The position numbers were made by a program, and so were the translations under genes. DNA of 64,000 nt, from positions 251,001 to 315,000 of the forward strand of contig CAJNDT010006154.1 of assembly GCA_905221615.1 (NCBI GenBank), given 5' to 3'. Shown one piece after another: positions 1-9,238 of the stretch. The number at the start of each line of letters is the position of its first letter. Position 1 is the first letter of the stretch. The notes beneath the pieces are model-generated. The model saw only the letters and a list, made by a program, of their open reading frames with translations, was not told where the DNA came from and searched no databases. This DNA comes from Symbiodinium sp. CCMP2592. Its lineage: Eukaryota > Sar > Dinophyceae > Suessiales > Symbiodiniaceae.

Positions 1-1029
1 TAGGCCTCACTGTGCTGCTACTCAGCCCCTCAGCCTCAGTAGGGAGGAGAATCCCCCCAAGGCCTTGGAGCGGAGGGCCTTCATCTCACCTTTTGCGAGA
101 AGGACGTTGGGTGGCGAAACAGGGTTTTTCCCCTCAATTCGGTATCTTTAGCGCGGGGACCACGCATTCCCCTCAATTATGGGCGCAGGGAAAGACGCTT
201 TCCCATCAACTCAACTGCGTGCCAGCGCTGGGAACGACGCCCCAAACCCTGTAAGTGAGGTGGCCCTTGCGTTCTCGCTCTTACTAACAAGGGCCAGAGC
301 ACCCATGCCGCAGCAGCTCTGGGCACTCGGCTACCTCCACCAACCAAGGTCCACCCTATGAAAAGGCAGTGGATTGTACAACTGCCTTGCATCAAAGCAC
401 AGGCAGCAGAGTGACCACAAGGCCCCCTGCTGCCGTACGAACCTCCAGCTCGGAGGAAGGCACCAATTCACCCTGGCCACAAGAAAGGCCAAGGCCTGGC
501 AGAAGCCTGTGAGGCCAAAGCCCCCTCACTCCCACCCAGCAGGTGGTATAAGGAGGCATTAAGGTCCGGAATAGCCTTCAACTGGCCTTCCGTTAGGCGG
601 GTCAAGCCCCCTACTGGCTGGTCAGCCCTATTCCGTTGTCTTGTAGGCCACACGTGGCAAAACCGCCCAGGACTGAAAACAAAAGGGTCTATGCTGAGAC
701 AGTGAAGCGAGCACTGCCTCTGCACTGCGGTTGGGCCCTGGGCCCCCGGCGCACTGGGGCCGATGACCCTGGGAGGCTGCAAGATCTCAACCAAAAGCGA
801 CTGCGAGTCAGGGCCGGCGCTAAGCCCTCTCAATTTGAGCGCGAGGGCAAACGCACCCCTCATCCAGCGCAGGCGTCGACGCTCCCCTCAACTATGCGCG
901 GGGACCACGCCGCACCAGCCAAGAACCACAGCCACTGTTGCTTGGGCCTGCAGCACGAGCAGAACCCCAGGTCTGGACATTCCTGGGTGCCTGCTGCCCA
1001 GAAACCACAGAAGGAGGCCCTGCTCAGGA

Positions 1030-1089
1030 CCCCCTTGTAGCGGTGGACAGGTCCCCCGAGGGCTGAACCCTTACCGGTGGGAACTGGCA
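1030..1089 (+). repeat. 60-bp direct repeat, copy 1
   Basis: Near-identical to 1,883-1,942. The conserved part runs from a CCCCCTTG start, through CCCCCGAGGG, to GGTGGGAACTGGCA. CCCTTGG-type and CCGAGGG segments inside can pair, so this is another short hairpin-bearing repeat of the region. Confidence 0.75.
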
Positions 1090-1882
1090 CAACGACAAAA
1101 AGGATAAAACCCCACTGCTTGGCACTGCCAGACGCCACGCAAAGGGCAGCAAGAGCCCGCAGCAGCTCCCGCTTACATCCATAAAACCTGTGAAAAGAAC
1201 AGGGTTGGTCTCCCATATGAGGGCGTAACTGCATAACCCTCAATTGGAGGACCAGAGCTCACAGGAAACTCACCCCAGAGGCCAAGAGGTGAATGTTCCT
1301 GCATGTCCAGCATGTAAGCTCTGAAAATAGCGGTACGCTCCTGCCCCATCGCCGCTTCAAAACACTCCTAAACCATCTCAAAATCCCCACAGGGTCCACC
1401 TGGAAAGGCCTCCACCACAAGGTGGGTCCCACGTCTGCCAAAATACTTGCCAGCACCACGCGTGCATGCAATCCTAAACCTTCTGGTAGCGACGCGGCGA
1501 AACCATGCCTCCATCTGTTCTCCTTCTCGTGGAAGGCATGATCCCAGGAATGCCAAGCATGTATGGCTGCACGCAAGCAGTGGCAAACGACTCGTGCCGT
1601 GGATTTTGAACTTGCAGTGAGTTTAGGGCACCTGAAGGTGCTTGCTCAAGCTTGCCTGGAGGTGAGCCCCCACTGAAAACTGCCACTCGCTCCAGACCGC
1701 TCTCGCCGGCTTTGCCTGGGCCAGGGTGCCAGCTCCTTGCACCGGAGGCGAACCCCCGACAAGCCGTGGTTTTGGTCTGGGAGGCAGAAAGGAGGCCCCC
1801 CTAAGCTTGAGAACCACTGTCTCCCCCCTTGTAGGGTGGGTCCGCGTCTGGCCTTGCGCTACCACCGCCACAGGGGGACGTA

Positions 1883-1942
1883 CCCCCTTGGTGCGGTGGA
1901 TTGTTCCCCCGAGGGCTGAACCCTTACCGGTGGGAACTGGCA
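1883..1942 (+). repeat. 60-bp direct repeat, copy 2
   Basis: Second copy of the repeat at 1,030-1,089. The two differ mainly in the variable bases between the conserved blocks. Spacing between the copies is about 850 bp. Confidence 0.75.
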
Positions 1943-2090
1943 AGTTGGAAGTGATGGCTCGAAGAAGCACAGCTACAAAGCCTGGGATTCACCTGTTTGG
2001 GGTCTCTTCAGCACGCAGTTAGAGCCCAGGACTTGTTGCAGACAACTACTTCTCCGACCGCTGCGGTCACTTGAGCCAGACCTTGAGCCA

Positions 2091-2160
2091 GGAGCAAACT
2101 TTTCTGCGCCGGGCTGCAAGCCGTCGTAGACGAGTCCGAAAGATGAATTCACATGCAAGT
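2091..2160 (-). repeat. Diverged repeat with LTR-end-like core, copy 1
   Basis: On the minus strand this contains the 14-mer GAAAAGTTTGCTCC, which is also the outer end of the element 2 LTR (30,047-30,060) and sits at the predicted 3' LTR start of element 1 (5,595-5,608). About 20 bp downstream on the plus strand it shares GCCGTCGTAGACGAG with 3,416-3,490. It may be a decayed LTR edge. Confidence 0.5.
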
Positions 2161-2458
2161 GAGGAGAACCTCAGCCACTTTGGGCAAGGGCGGCCCTACG
2201 TCCTGGACTACAGGTGGCTAGTTACACCCGCCAACCTCAGTCGTTTTCAGACGAGGGGTAGGCCCTACCAAAGACTGTACAGGCGAGGTTCTACCGGGGC
2301 CCGGGCAGCTGCCTCAGGAGCAACCTCAGCCGAACAGGCGAGGAAGAACTGAGGGATGCCCAGGGCAATCCCAAGCACCGCTGAGGGTCGAACCTCAGCC
2401 AAAAGGCGAGGAAGGAGCCAGAGGTGTGCCTGGGGAGACGAGTGCCGAAGCACGGAGC

Positions 2459-3397
2459 CTACGGCACAGTAGGCTGGGCAGCCTTTGCCGCTGCCAGCTC
2501 ACGCCTTCGTTTGGCCACATAGGCCGTAGTGAGGCGGACGTGCCTGGAGGTCATTGCATGGGCTTCCATCAGTTGTTGATTGGAAGTTGTGACGCCGCAT
2601 GCAAAACAGCGGAGGAAGTTCTCGCTGAAGACCTGCACGTGGGCCGGCTCCTCACGTGCCTCAGCTGGAGCCGGACCTCTAGCCGGCCGGCGAGGAGAAG
2701 GGCTTGGAGAGTCCGTAGCTTCGTCGCCCGAGACCCCTGAGGGGTTCGGGAAGCGAGTTGCAGCTGCCGAAGCAGCGGTGGCGATTGTGGCCCCTTTACC
2801 CGGGCCACGGGGTGTGGAAAGGGCAGGCTCACTCGTCCTTGACGAAGTGCCAGGGAGGCCTGAGAGGGGCCGGGAAGTAGCCTGTGGCTCGTGGCCCACT
2901 GAAGCAGAGGCTGCAGCCTCAGCCAAAGACGAGGGCTTGACCCCAGAGGTCTCCGAAGAGCCGATGGCGTTGGAGGCAGGGGTGCCCTGTTCAGGGGGGC
3001 CCGGGAGTGGAGCCTTTGCTAGGGCCGAGGAGGCTGGACCCACGTCCGGCTGCCGAGGGGCCGGGGATGGGGAAGCGACCTCAGCCGAAGGCGAGGAAAG
3101 GCTCTTAGGACCTGCCGGAGGTCGGGCCTCAGCAGGGGGAGCGGGCCGAGAGCCGGCCGGGGCTGAGGAAGCAACTCCTGCAGTGACTGAGTGCTCCACC
3201 GGTGCGGGAGGCCCACGGTTACGGGGGTGAAAGCTCATCGGAGGACCGGTAGGCTCCGCAAGCGGGGAAGACCCACGTGTGGCCAGGGAAGCAGCACAGG
3301 GGAGGGAAACCTCAGCCGGAGGCGAGGAGGTTGCTGGGGAGGGCTCAGGTGCCACCACTCGTTGGGGAACCTCAGCCACCAGGGGCGAGGGCGGCAC
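2459..3397 (-). CDS. Proline/serine/alanine-rich protein with C-terminal U1-type zinc finger
   Basis: A 312-residue open frame. The first 250 residues are low complexity, rich in P, S, A and E, with recurring PPAEV/PSAEV words that are the translation of the local hairpin repeat. The last 50 residues look folded: a C-x2-C-x12-H-x5-H arrangement (CFAC ... HAMTSRH) fits the U1/matrin-type zinc finger, followed by a basic, Ala-rich tail. U1-type fingers bind RNA or DNA in splicing and other nuclear proteins; the role here is unknown. The true start may lie upstream or in another exon, because the frame opens into repeat DNA at 3,416. It could be the C-terminal exon of a larger gene or a retroelement accessory ORF. 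The finger is clear; the long low-complexity part is less certain to be translated. Confidence 0.5.
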   Translation of the reverse strand: MPPSPLVAEVPQRVVAPEPSPATSSPPAEVSLPCAASLATRGSSPLAEPTGPPMSFHPRNRGPPAPVEHSVTAGVASSAPAGSRPAPPAEARPPAGPKSLSSPSAEVASPSPAPRQPDVGPASSALAKAPLPGPPEQGTPASNAIGSSETSGVKPSSLAEAAASASVGHEPQATSRPLSGLPGTSSRTSEPALSTPRGPGKGATIATAASAAATRFPNPSGVSGDEATDSPSPSPRRPARGPAPAEAREEPAHVQVFSENFLRCFACGVTTSNQQLMEAHAMTSRHVRLTTAYVAKRRRELAAAKAAQPTVP

Positions 3398-3415
3398 CGC
3401 GAGATGCGGGCTGTC

Positions 3416-3490
3416 GGAGCAAACTTTTCTTTCGCCGAGCGCGGAGGCCGTCGTAGACGAGGTCTCAACACGTGAATTCCATGCAGAAGG
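3416..3490 (-). repeat. Diverged repeat with LTR-end-like core, copy 2
   Basis: Shares the minus-strand 14-mer GAAAAGTTTGCTCC and the downstream GCCGTCGTAGACGAG block with 2,091-2,160. The two copies are roughly 70 percent alike over 70 bp by eye. It lies just upstream of the start of the zinc-finger ORF at 2,459-3,397. Confidence 0.5.
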
Positions 3491-5590
3491 GTGCCTCAGA
3501 CCCCTATTGGGTGAAGGGCTACGGCAACCTCGGCCAGTAAGGCGAGGGGCGGAGGCCCTACCTTTGTACAGGGTTTCAGTACCACCTTTGGGATGCCTTC
3601 GGCAAGTCCCAGGGTAAAAACGGGGTCCTGGCTTCTGTAGCCTCAGAGGGGTGAAAACTTTGTGCCCCGGCTCGAAAGCCTCAGAAAGTGACGAACCTCA
3701 ACCAGGACGGTGAGGAGCCTCAACCCAGAGGTGAGGAGCCAGAGCAGCTGCCCTTAGCCTGGGCGAAGCCAACCTCAAGAGAGGGGACCCTGAGGGAGCG
3801 GCTGGAGAGGAACCTCCAGGGGCTCGTAAAGAGTATCCTAAACCCCACCAATCGCACCCAAACGCCCTTAGGAAAGAGAACGGCGGGGAGAAGAGAAAGT
3901 ACGAGGTGAACCTTAGCCAGAAGCGAGGAGGGCTGGGCCCAGGGGCGAAGGACAGGGGCAACCTCAGCTACACTGCCACTGGCCTGCACAACACCACGGT
4001 CCACCAAGTACACAGGCAGGTTGAGTGGGCATTGCTGGCCGAAAAGAGACCGAAGGTGCGCGACTCCCTTGGCCCGAGGGAGGAAACGGACGGGTCAAAA
4101 GGGCCTAAAGAAAACAACCAAACCTGAAGGCTCATCTGCAAGCGCAAGCAAGCCGAGACGAGCTGCCAACTGCCCATCTGCAGCCACAGCAACAGAGCTG
4201 CAGCCCCTCAATTTGGACTTAAGCGCGGGGCCCACGCATTCCCCTCAACGAGGCGCAGGGAACGACGCTTTCCCTTCAATTCTCAAGCGCAGGGAACAAC
4301 GCTGTGCCACTCAGCCGCAATGGAAGAGGACGGGCAGAAAAGAGACCTGCCCCTGAGAAACCCAGGAGGGAGGAACAGGGCCTGCAACCCAAAACCCAAG
4401 GCAGGTAAACAAAAAGAACGGGGCCAGGAAGCCAAAGGTGCTGCAGGGAGGAAAGCCAGGGACTGCTCAGCCCACGGAGAACAGTATGACTGCCAACACC
4501 AAACTCAGGCGTGCAAGGATAAAACCTTGTGCGGCGGGGTATACAGAGCTCGCACCCGAATCCCGCCGGGCAAAAGCAGGCTGAGTGAGGGTCCTGGCCT
4601 TGGCGCCCATGCTCATGTGAAGGCCATAACACGCGACGCACGACTGGCACCAAACGAAGTGAAAAACAAAGGAACCCCTTGAATTGCAGCGGGACCTTCT
4701 CCGCAAAACAGGCAAAAGCGAGCAAATTTTGCCTAAAGCAACAAAAGCCAAAACAGCTCCAGGCCAGCAGTATAGGCGAAGTGTCGCAAAAGCTGCGAGA
4801 GTTGCGCCAGGGGAGAGACGACACTGCATCACAGGCCAGAAAAGCTGAGTGGGAGCCCGGCGGCACGGAGGCGCCAAGCAAGAAAGAATCCTCCCTAACC
4901 TATCCTAAACCCCAACGGCGGGAGGCAGCACAATGCCACCTCAACCCAGTAGGCGAGGGAGGGAAGGGGCTTGCAGTATGGTACTGCAGGAGACTGGGAG
5001 GAACCACTGTCTCGTCCCGAGGGAACCCGAAGGAAAGCCTGTAGCACCTCGAGGGACGCTTGCGACTAAAAAGTGGTTGCCCTAAGAACACTGGTGCTCC
5101 TGGCACAGCCTGCAAAGGCAAATCCGCCGCTCTCCACGGTCAGATCCACAAAGGGGTCCTGCGTCTGGGGCAGGAGAAGGCCAGGTCAACCAGCTCAAAG
5201 AACCGCACCCTTAAGACACCGTCCACCTCAGTGACGGGAGGAAAAGCGGACTAGTGCCTCAGCCACAAAGGCGAGGAGCCGAAGGTGCAGCACGAAGGCA
5301 AGGTCAGGGCACCTCGACAACTGTCTTCGTCCAAGCAAAGCTTCCAGCGACCAAGAACCTGGTGAAGTGTACAACAGGAGTAGTGCAAGGACGGCAAGGA
5401 TGTGCTATTGCGCTAAACTACTGCCCTCGACCGTCGGTCGGAACTGCCACTACCCCTCCCAAGCGCCGAGCCCACAGGGGCAGGAAAAGCAATGGTTGGG
5501 TTTGAGCCTGTTACGGAGCCAAGCACTAGCTACGGACTCGAGGCTGGGCGGCCACGACGGCACTGCAGGTTTGAGCACTCACAGCCTTGA
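3491..5590. other. Repeat-rich segment downstream of element 1
   Basis: No gene recognised. It holds further copies of the short hairpin families (4,203-4,310 for the CCCCTCAA type; 3,523-5,280 for the CCTCAGCC type). If the element 1 LTR begins at 5,611 on the minus strand it must extend into this stretch, but I could not find its other end. Confidence 0.4.
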
Positions 5591-5594
5591 GCCA

Positions 5595-5625
5595 GGAGCA
5601 AACTTTTCACACCCCCTCATGCCCG
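5595..5625 (-). repeat. Predicted polypurine tract and 3' LTR start of copia element 1
   Basis: Read on the minus strand, a purine run (ATGAGGGGG) is followed directly by TGTGAAAAGTTTGCTCC. This 17-mer is identical to the outer end of the well-defined element 2 LTR. It lies about 25 bp beyond the stop of the Pol ORF ending at 5,636, the expected place for a PPT and the TG of a 3' LTR. Beyond these 17 bases the sequence differs from the element 2 LTR, so the two are related rather than the same element. Confidence 0.55.
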
Positions 5626-5635
5626 AGAGTCCTCT

Positions 5636-8600
5636 TCACTTCTCCTCAAAAGTCTTCTTCGCGTTCTTCAGGAGAGCGAATCCTAAACCCTCTGGATACA
5701 CACCTGACTCAGGAAGAGGAAGGTAGTAGTGACCGTGTCCCTCAGAGCACTGAGACGAAAGTCCCCACACAAACTCTGTGCGGTTAGACACAAACCACCA
5801 TCTTTTCCAAGGTCGTTGGTCACCCTTTTCAAAGCAACAACGATCCACAAGGCAACCCTGATCCAAACGAAGCTTCTTAGAAACCCTCTTAAACACAGTC
5901 TCATCCCACAGTCCTGACCTCTCAGGCCACTCGTGAGAAAGCAGAAGGTTCGGGGAGCCCACGTAAGGCTCCAACAGCTTCTCGATCCTTTTCCAGGACC
6001 TCTTGTGAACGGCCAGAGCCGCTCTCCACTTCTCCAGGGCCTTTCCTCCCTTCTTAAACCTCAGGTGCCTTAAACCACACCCAGCAGAGCACGGAGTAGA
6101 CAAGTGAGCGTATACCTTAACCTCACCCTCAGCTACGACTCCGAAAACCTCTCTCAGAAGACACAAGCCATTATAGCTCAGAAGATCAACTTCCTTAGTC
6201 ACCCCAAAGTAGGCGATCTCGGGGACCTTCGAGCAGGCTTTGGACAACGCACTTCCTTCTTCACAACACAGTTCAACCACTACGTACTTAGCTTCACCAC
6301 GAGCTAGCTTCAAAGCAGCGGCTTTCCAGGAAGGCGGAACAGACGGAGTAAAACGTTCGTTTTCATTGGGCTCTTCAAAAGACACGTGCACCTCAGTAGG
6401 CTCACTCTCCCAGGCCTTCGGTTCATCTACAAGGCCAGAGGCATCGTACAAGCTAGACAAACTTTCGTTGGTGGGGCTCTTCGTGAGGGCGTCCGCAGGG
6501 TTTATCACTCCCGGTATGTGTTCTATGGTAAAACGACCCCTGGCCACCAGCTCCTGAAGGAATGCGGCACGAAGTTCGATGTGCCTCACTTTCCTCAGGA
6601 GGGTCTGCATCTTCGATATACAAACCGCCGATTCGGAATCAGAATATCCCTTAAGAACATAATAACCGGTTTCCCTGTCTTTCGGCATACCCTCGCGGAT
6701 GGTCTCCACAAGCAAAGCAATGTACAACCCTTCACGAGCAACCTCTGTGAGTGCAGCGAGTTCTGCTTCCGCACTTGAGAGTGCGGTAGTCGTTTGTTTC
6801 CGGCTGAAGCTTTTCAGGGAACAGTTCTCCCACGTGATGATCCCGCCGCTTACCGAATTCAGACTCCAGCTCGCGTCCGTAAAACAAGATACAGAGGCAG
6901 GGTCCGCATCATCTTCCAAGATCTCCCTCTTGCTCGGAAACCTCTGGACCTTGTGCGGAAGACCCTTGACCCAACGAAGGACATCCCTCATACAGGTCTC
7001 GGCAGCCTCGTCAGGAGCTGCTTGGTGGCGGCCCAGAAACCCACACACAAACTGCAGGTCTGGTCGTGACAGAGCCGCCCAGGCCAAACGGCCCAGAGTT
7101 CTTCTGTACCTTTCGTGAGCAGCTGGACTGATCAGCTCAGTCTGGCCTTTCTTCAGCAACTCAGCATAGCGGCGTTCAAGGGAAGGGAGCTTTGGGGCAG
7201 GTTTGGTGATTCCGTACTCCTCGCAACAGGAACTCAGGTACTGTTCGTCTAGCCCGAAATACACCGTACGTTCCCCTTTCTTACGGCGAAAGATCCGCCG
7301 ACCGAGAAACGAGACTTCCCCGGGGCAATCTTGAATCAACTCGCCCGTAAGTTTCAGTTTGTATCTCTTACGCAACTCCTCATAGAACCGGCGCCCCTCA
7401 GCTTCATCTTCACTATAGATCAGCAAGTCATCCACATAAAACAACACAATCGTCAAACCCTTCCTCGTTAGACGACGGAATATAGTGGGGTCCAAACTTG
7501 CTTCGAAGTTCTGAGAGCGCAAGTATTCAGCCAACTCGCAATACCAAGATAATGGAGCAGAGCGCAATCCGTTCATCGCTTTACGCAATTTGACGAAAAC
7601 TCGTTCCCCAGTCCCCTGGGTGCTCACATTATTCGGCAACTCTACGAATTCTGCCCTCGCTACGGGAGCATGCATGAACGCTACCGAGACATCGCAGGAC
7701 AACACACTGCCACGTCGGCAGAGCATTGACAGAAGCAATCTCAGACCCTCCAATGAAGTAGTAGGAGAGTAGATTCCCTCACTCAAGGTGGTGCCTCCCA
7801 TAGAGGCATAATCCCGCACGACTAGCCTAGATCTATACAGTCCCTTCTTCTTGACCGTGTTGACCCACCTGCTAGTCAAAACTCGCCTGCCGTTTTCCTT
7901 AGCAAGACGGCGAGCTTCGCGCTCAGGGATCACTTCCCCAACCTTGAAGGATTCCAACTCTTCCAACTCAAGCTTCATTGATGCGTAAAGGAGATCGGGT
8001 TCTAGCTTCTCTCCCGAAGTCTCAGACACAGCGTTCTGGGGAACAGCACACCTTATCTTCGTACCCCCAAACTTCAAATCAAACGACTTTGCAACTGCAG
8101 TGGAGGTGGCTCGCAGGTCAGGCCCTCGAAACAGGGACTCAAGATAGTGATTCGTGAGCCAGTCTATTTCCATATCCCCCTCATCGTTCACAACCTCCTG
8201 GTTCTCAGGCGCTTCCGACGGAGAATAGTCAGCAAGCTCATCTTCAATCATCTCTTCATCACCATCTTCATCCATTCCCACACCAGCCCCCTCATCAGGA
8301 GCATCATCACCAGGAGCCTCCAACGGATCAAACAGTATGGGCCTCTCGGGGTCCTCAGTGTCCTGCAGAAGAGGCTTAGCTAAAGATAGCTCTTCCAGGG
8401 TCTTGGCATCGTAGATGTCACCTCCCTGAATCATTCTGGCGACGGGGAATATATCTATTTCCCTGCTTCCGACAGGGACGGCAAAGATGCCGCCACCTTT
8501 GGCGTGCACCGGTCCCAGATAAACCGCTTTCACGGTCCGGGCGCCCCTGAACTTATCATGGTGCGCCTTGGACTTACTGACCTGAGCTTGAACCAGACAC

Positions 8601-9238
8601 CCGAACGGTCTCGTCCGAGTTCGGTTCACAATCTCCTCATGCAGTCGATCTATGCTAGTGCTCGAATCCCCGACGCTAGTACACCAGAGGTTATAGCACC
8701 TAGCAACATAGAAAACACAGGCTTGCCAAAGCAAACCTCCCAAAGGTAACTGATACTTCCCAAGCTCAACGGCTTCCGTTTCCTGCTTCACCTTAGCAAC
8801 CTCTTTCTCCAGGTCCATCCAAACAGACCAGAAACCCTGCTTCATAGTTTCAACCTGCCTCTCAATCGATCCTTTCGACTGGGGCCGATACCCCGGAACC
8901 ACGTCAATCAATGTTGCGCTGGCAGGGCTGCTATCGCACTTGGTGAGTTTCTCGGCAAGGGCTCCAAGAGCCGCTTCTTGGTCCATCCGAAATGTAACCG
9001 CTTTACCGACTAATCCCATTTCGCGAATCACACGGTTGATGTTGTGGAGCAGGTCAGGGTCATCGAGGTGCATCGCAGGAAGAGAGACAGTATACTTAGA
9101 ACCGAGGTGCATCATCAAGAGTACCCTCAGTTTTCCGAAATAGAAGAAATCAAGACCGATGGTCTGGTTCTCTCTCTGCAGAGCGACGCGCCGGAACGCG
9201 CCCTTTCGAAGAACAACACGCTTCACAATTGGCATCAA
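5636..9238 (-). CDS. Ty1/copia Pol: integrase, reverse transcriptase, RNase H and C-terminal methyltransferase-like domain (element 1)
   Basis: A 1,200-residue frame in copia order. Integrase core: D30 in GLDFFYF, D86 in RMDQE, E126 in SKGSIER. Reverse transcriptase: about 440-690, active site YVDD at 601-604. RNase H: about 780-925, D788 in FTDAS, E824 in SSAEAE, D867, and the copia ADALTK ending. Residues about 985-1195 are an extra domain: VVVELCCEEGS resembles a Rossmann SAM-binding loop, and STPC at 1047-1050 sits where C5 methyltransferases have PPC. The frame continues from the upstream ORF (9,150-12,854) by a +1 shift inside a GA-rich run near 9,170-9,180, which splits the HHCC zinc motif from the integrase core. 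This is either a decay mutation or a programmed shift. The RT and RNase H residues are intact. Stop at 5,636, followed by the predicted PPT and LTR. Confidence 0.93.
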   Translation of the reverse strand: MMPIVKRVVLRKGAFRRVALQRENQTIGLDFFYFGKLRVLLMMHLGSKYTVSLPAMHLDDPDLLHNINRVIREMGLVGKAVTFRMDQEAALGALAEKLTKCDSSPASATLIDVVPGYRPQSKGSIERQVETMKQGFWSVWMDLEKEVAKVKQETEAVELGKYQLPLGGLLWQACVFYVARCYNLWCTSVGDSSTSIDRLHEEIVNRTRTRPFGCLVQAQVSKSKAHHDKFRGARTVKAVYLGPVHAKGGGIFAVPVGSREIDIFPVARMIQGGDIYDAKTLEELSLAKPLLQDTEDPERPILFDPLEAPGDDAPDEGAGVGMDEDGDEEMIEDELADYSPSEAPENQEVVNDEGDMEIDWLTNHYLESLFRGPDLRATSTAVAKSFDLKFGGTKIRCAVPQNAVSETSGEKLEPDLLYASMKLELEELESFKVGEVIPEREARRLAKENGRRVLTSRWVNTVKKKGLYRSRLVVRDYASMGGTTLSEGIYSPTTSLEGLRLLLSMLCRRGSVLSCDVSVAFMHAPVARAEFVELPNNVSTQGTGERVFVKLRKAMNGLRSAPLSWYCELAEYLRSQNFEASLDPTIFRRLTRKGLTIVLFYVDDLLIYSEDEAEGRRFYEELRKRYKLKLTGELIQDCPGEVSFLGRRIFRRKKGERTVYFGLDEQYLSSCCEEYGITKPAPKLPSLERRYAELLKKGQTELISPAAHERYRRTLGRLAWAALSRPDLQFVCGFLGRHQAAPDEAAETCMRDVLRWVKGLPHKVQRFPSKREILEDDADPASVSCFTDASWSLNSVSGGIITWENCSLKSFSRKQTTTALSSAEAELAALTEVAREGLYIALLVETIREGMPKDRETGYYVLKGYSDSESAVCISKMQTLLRKVRHIELRAAFLQELVARGRFTIEHIPGVINPADALTKSPTNESLSSLYDASGLVDEPKAWESEPTEVHVSFEEPNENERFTPSVPPSWKAAALKLARGEAKYVVVELCCEEGSALSKACSKVPEIAYFGVTKEVDLLSYNGLCLLREVFGVVAEGEVKVYAHLSTPCSAGCGLRHLRFKKGGKALEKWRAALAVHKRSWKRIEKLLEPYVGSPNLLLSHEWPERSGLWDETVFKRVSKKLRLDQGCLVDRCCFEKGDQRPWKRWWFVSNRTEFVWGLSSQCSEGHGHYYLPLPESGVYPEGLGFALLKNAKKTFEEK

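Larger units (their letters stand above)
1..2090. other. Repeat-rich, apparently non-coding segment
   Basis: I see no convincing gene here. The stretch is dense in short GC-rich dyads. One set has a CCCCTCAA or CCCTTCAA left half and a GCGCGGGG or GCGCAGGG right half, at roughly 131-232 and 830-910 (also 4,203-4,310). A 60-bp direct repeat occurs at 1,030-1,089 and 1,883-1,942. Short open frames on both strands look like chance products of high GC. Confidence 0.5.
2160..5280. repeat. Family of about 12 short hairpins, CCTC(A)GCC loop GGCGAGG
   Basis: A roughly 20-nt motif, left arm CCTCAGCC and right arm GGCGAGG with a 3-6 nt loop, recurs near 2,235, 2,325, 2,392, 3,081, 3,311, 3,370, 3,523, 3,697, 3,718, 4,937 and 5,256. 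The arms pair as a 7-bp stem with one bulged A. Several copies change both arms together: CCTCAGTC with GACGAGG near 2,235, and CCTCAACC with GGTGAGG near 3,697 and 3,718. Such paired changes suggest the hairpin itself is the conserved object. Copies fall both inside and outside the ORF at 2,459-3,397. Confidence 0.65.

Noticed and set aside
2071-2091. Relic dinoflagellate spliced-leader sequence (TGGCTCAAG twice on the minus strand)
   Set aside because: Only 8-9 bases match the 22-nt leader and the CCGTAGCCATT part is missing; not enough to call retroposed mRNA.
1187-5611. A 4.4-kb LTR bounded by TGTGAAAAG and CTTTTCACA
   Set aside because: An 8-9 bp match at 1,187 could be chance, the length is far beyond copia LTRs, and there is no second copy to compare.
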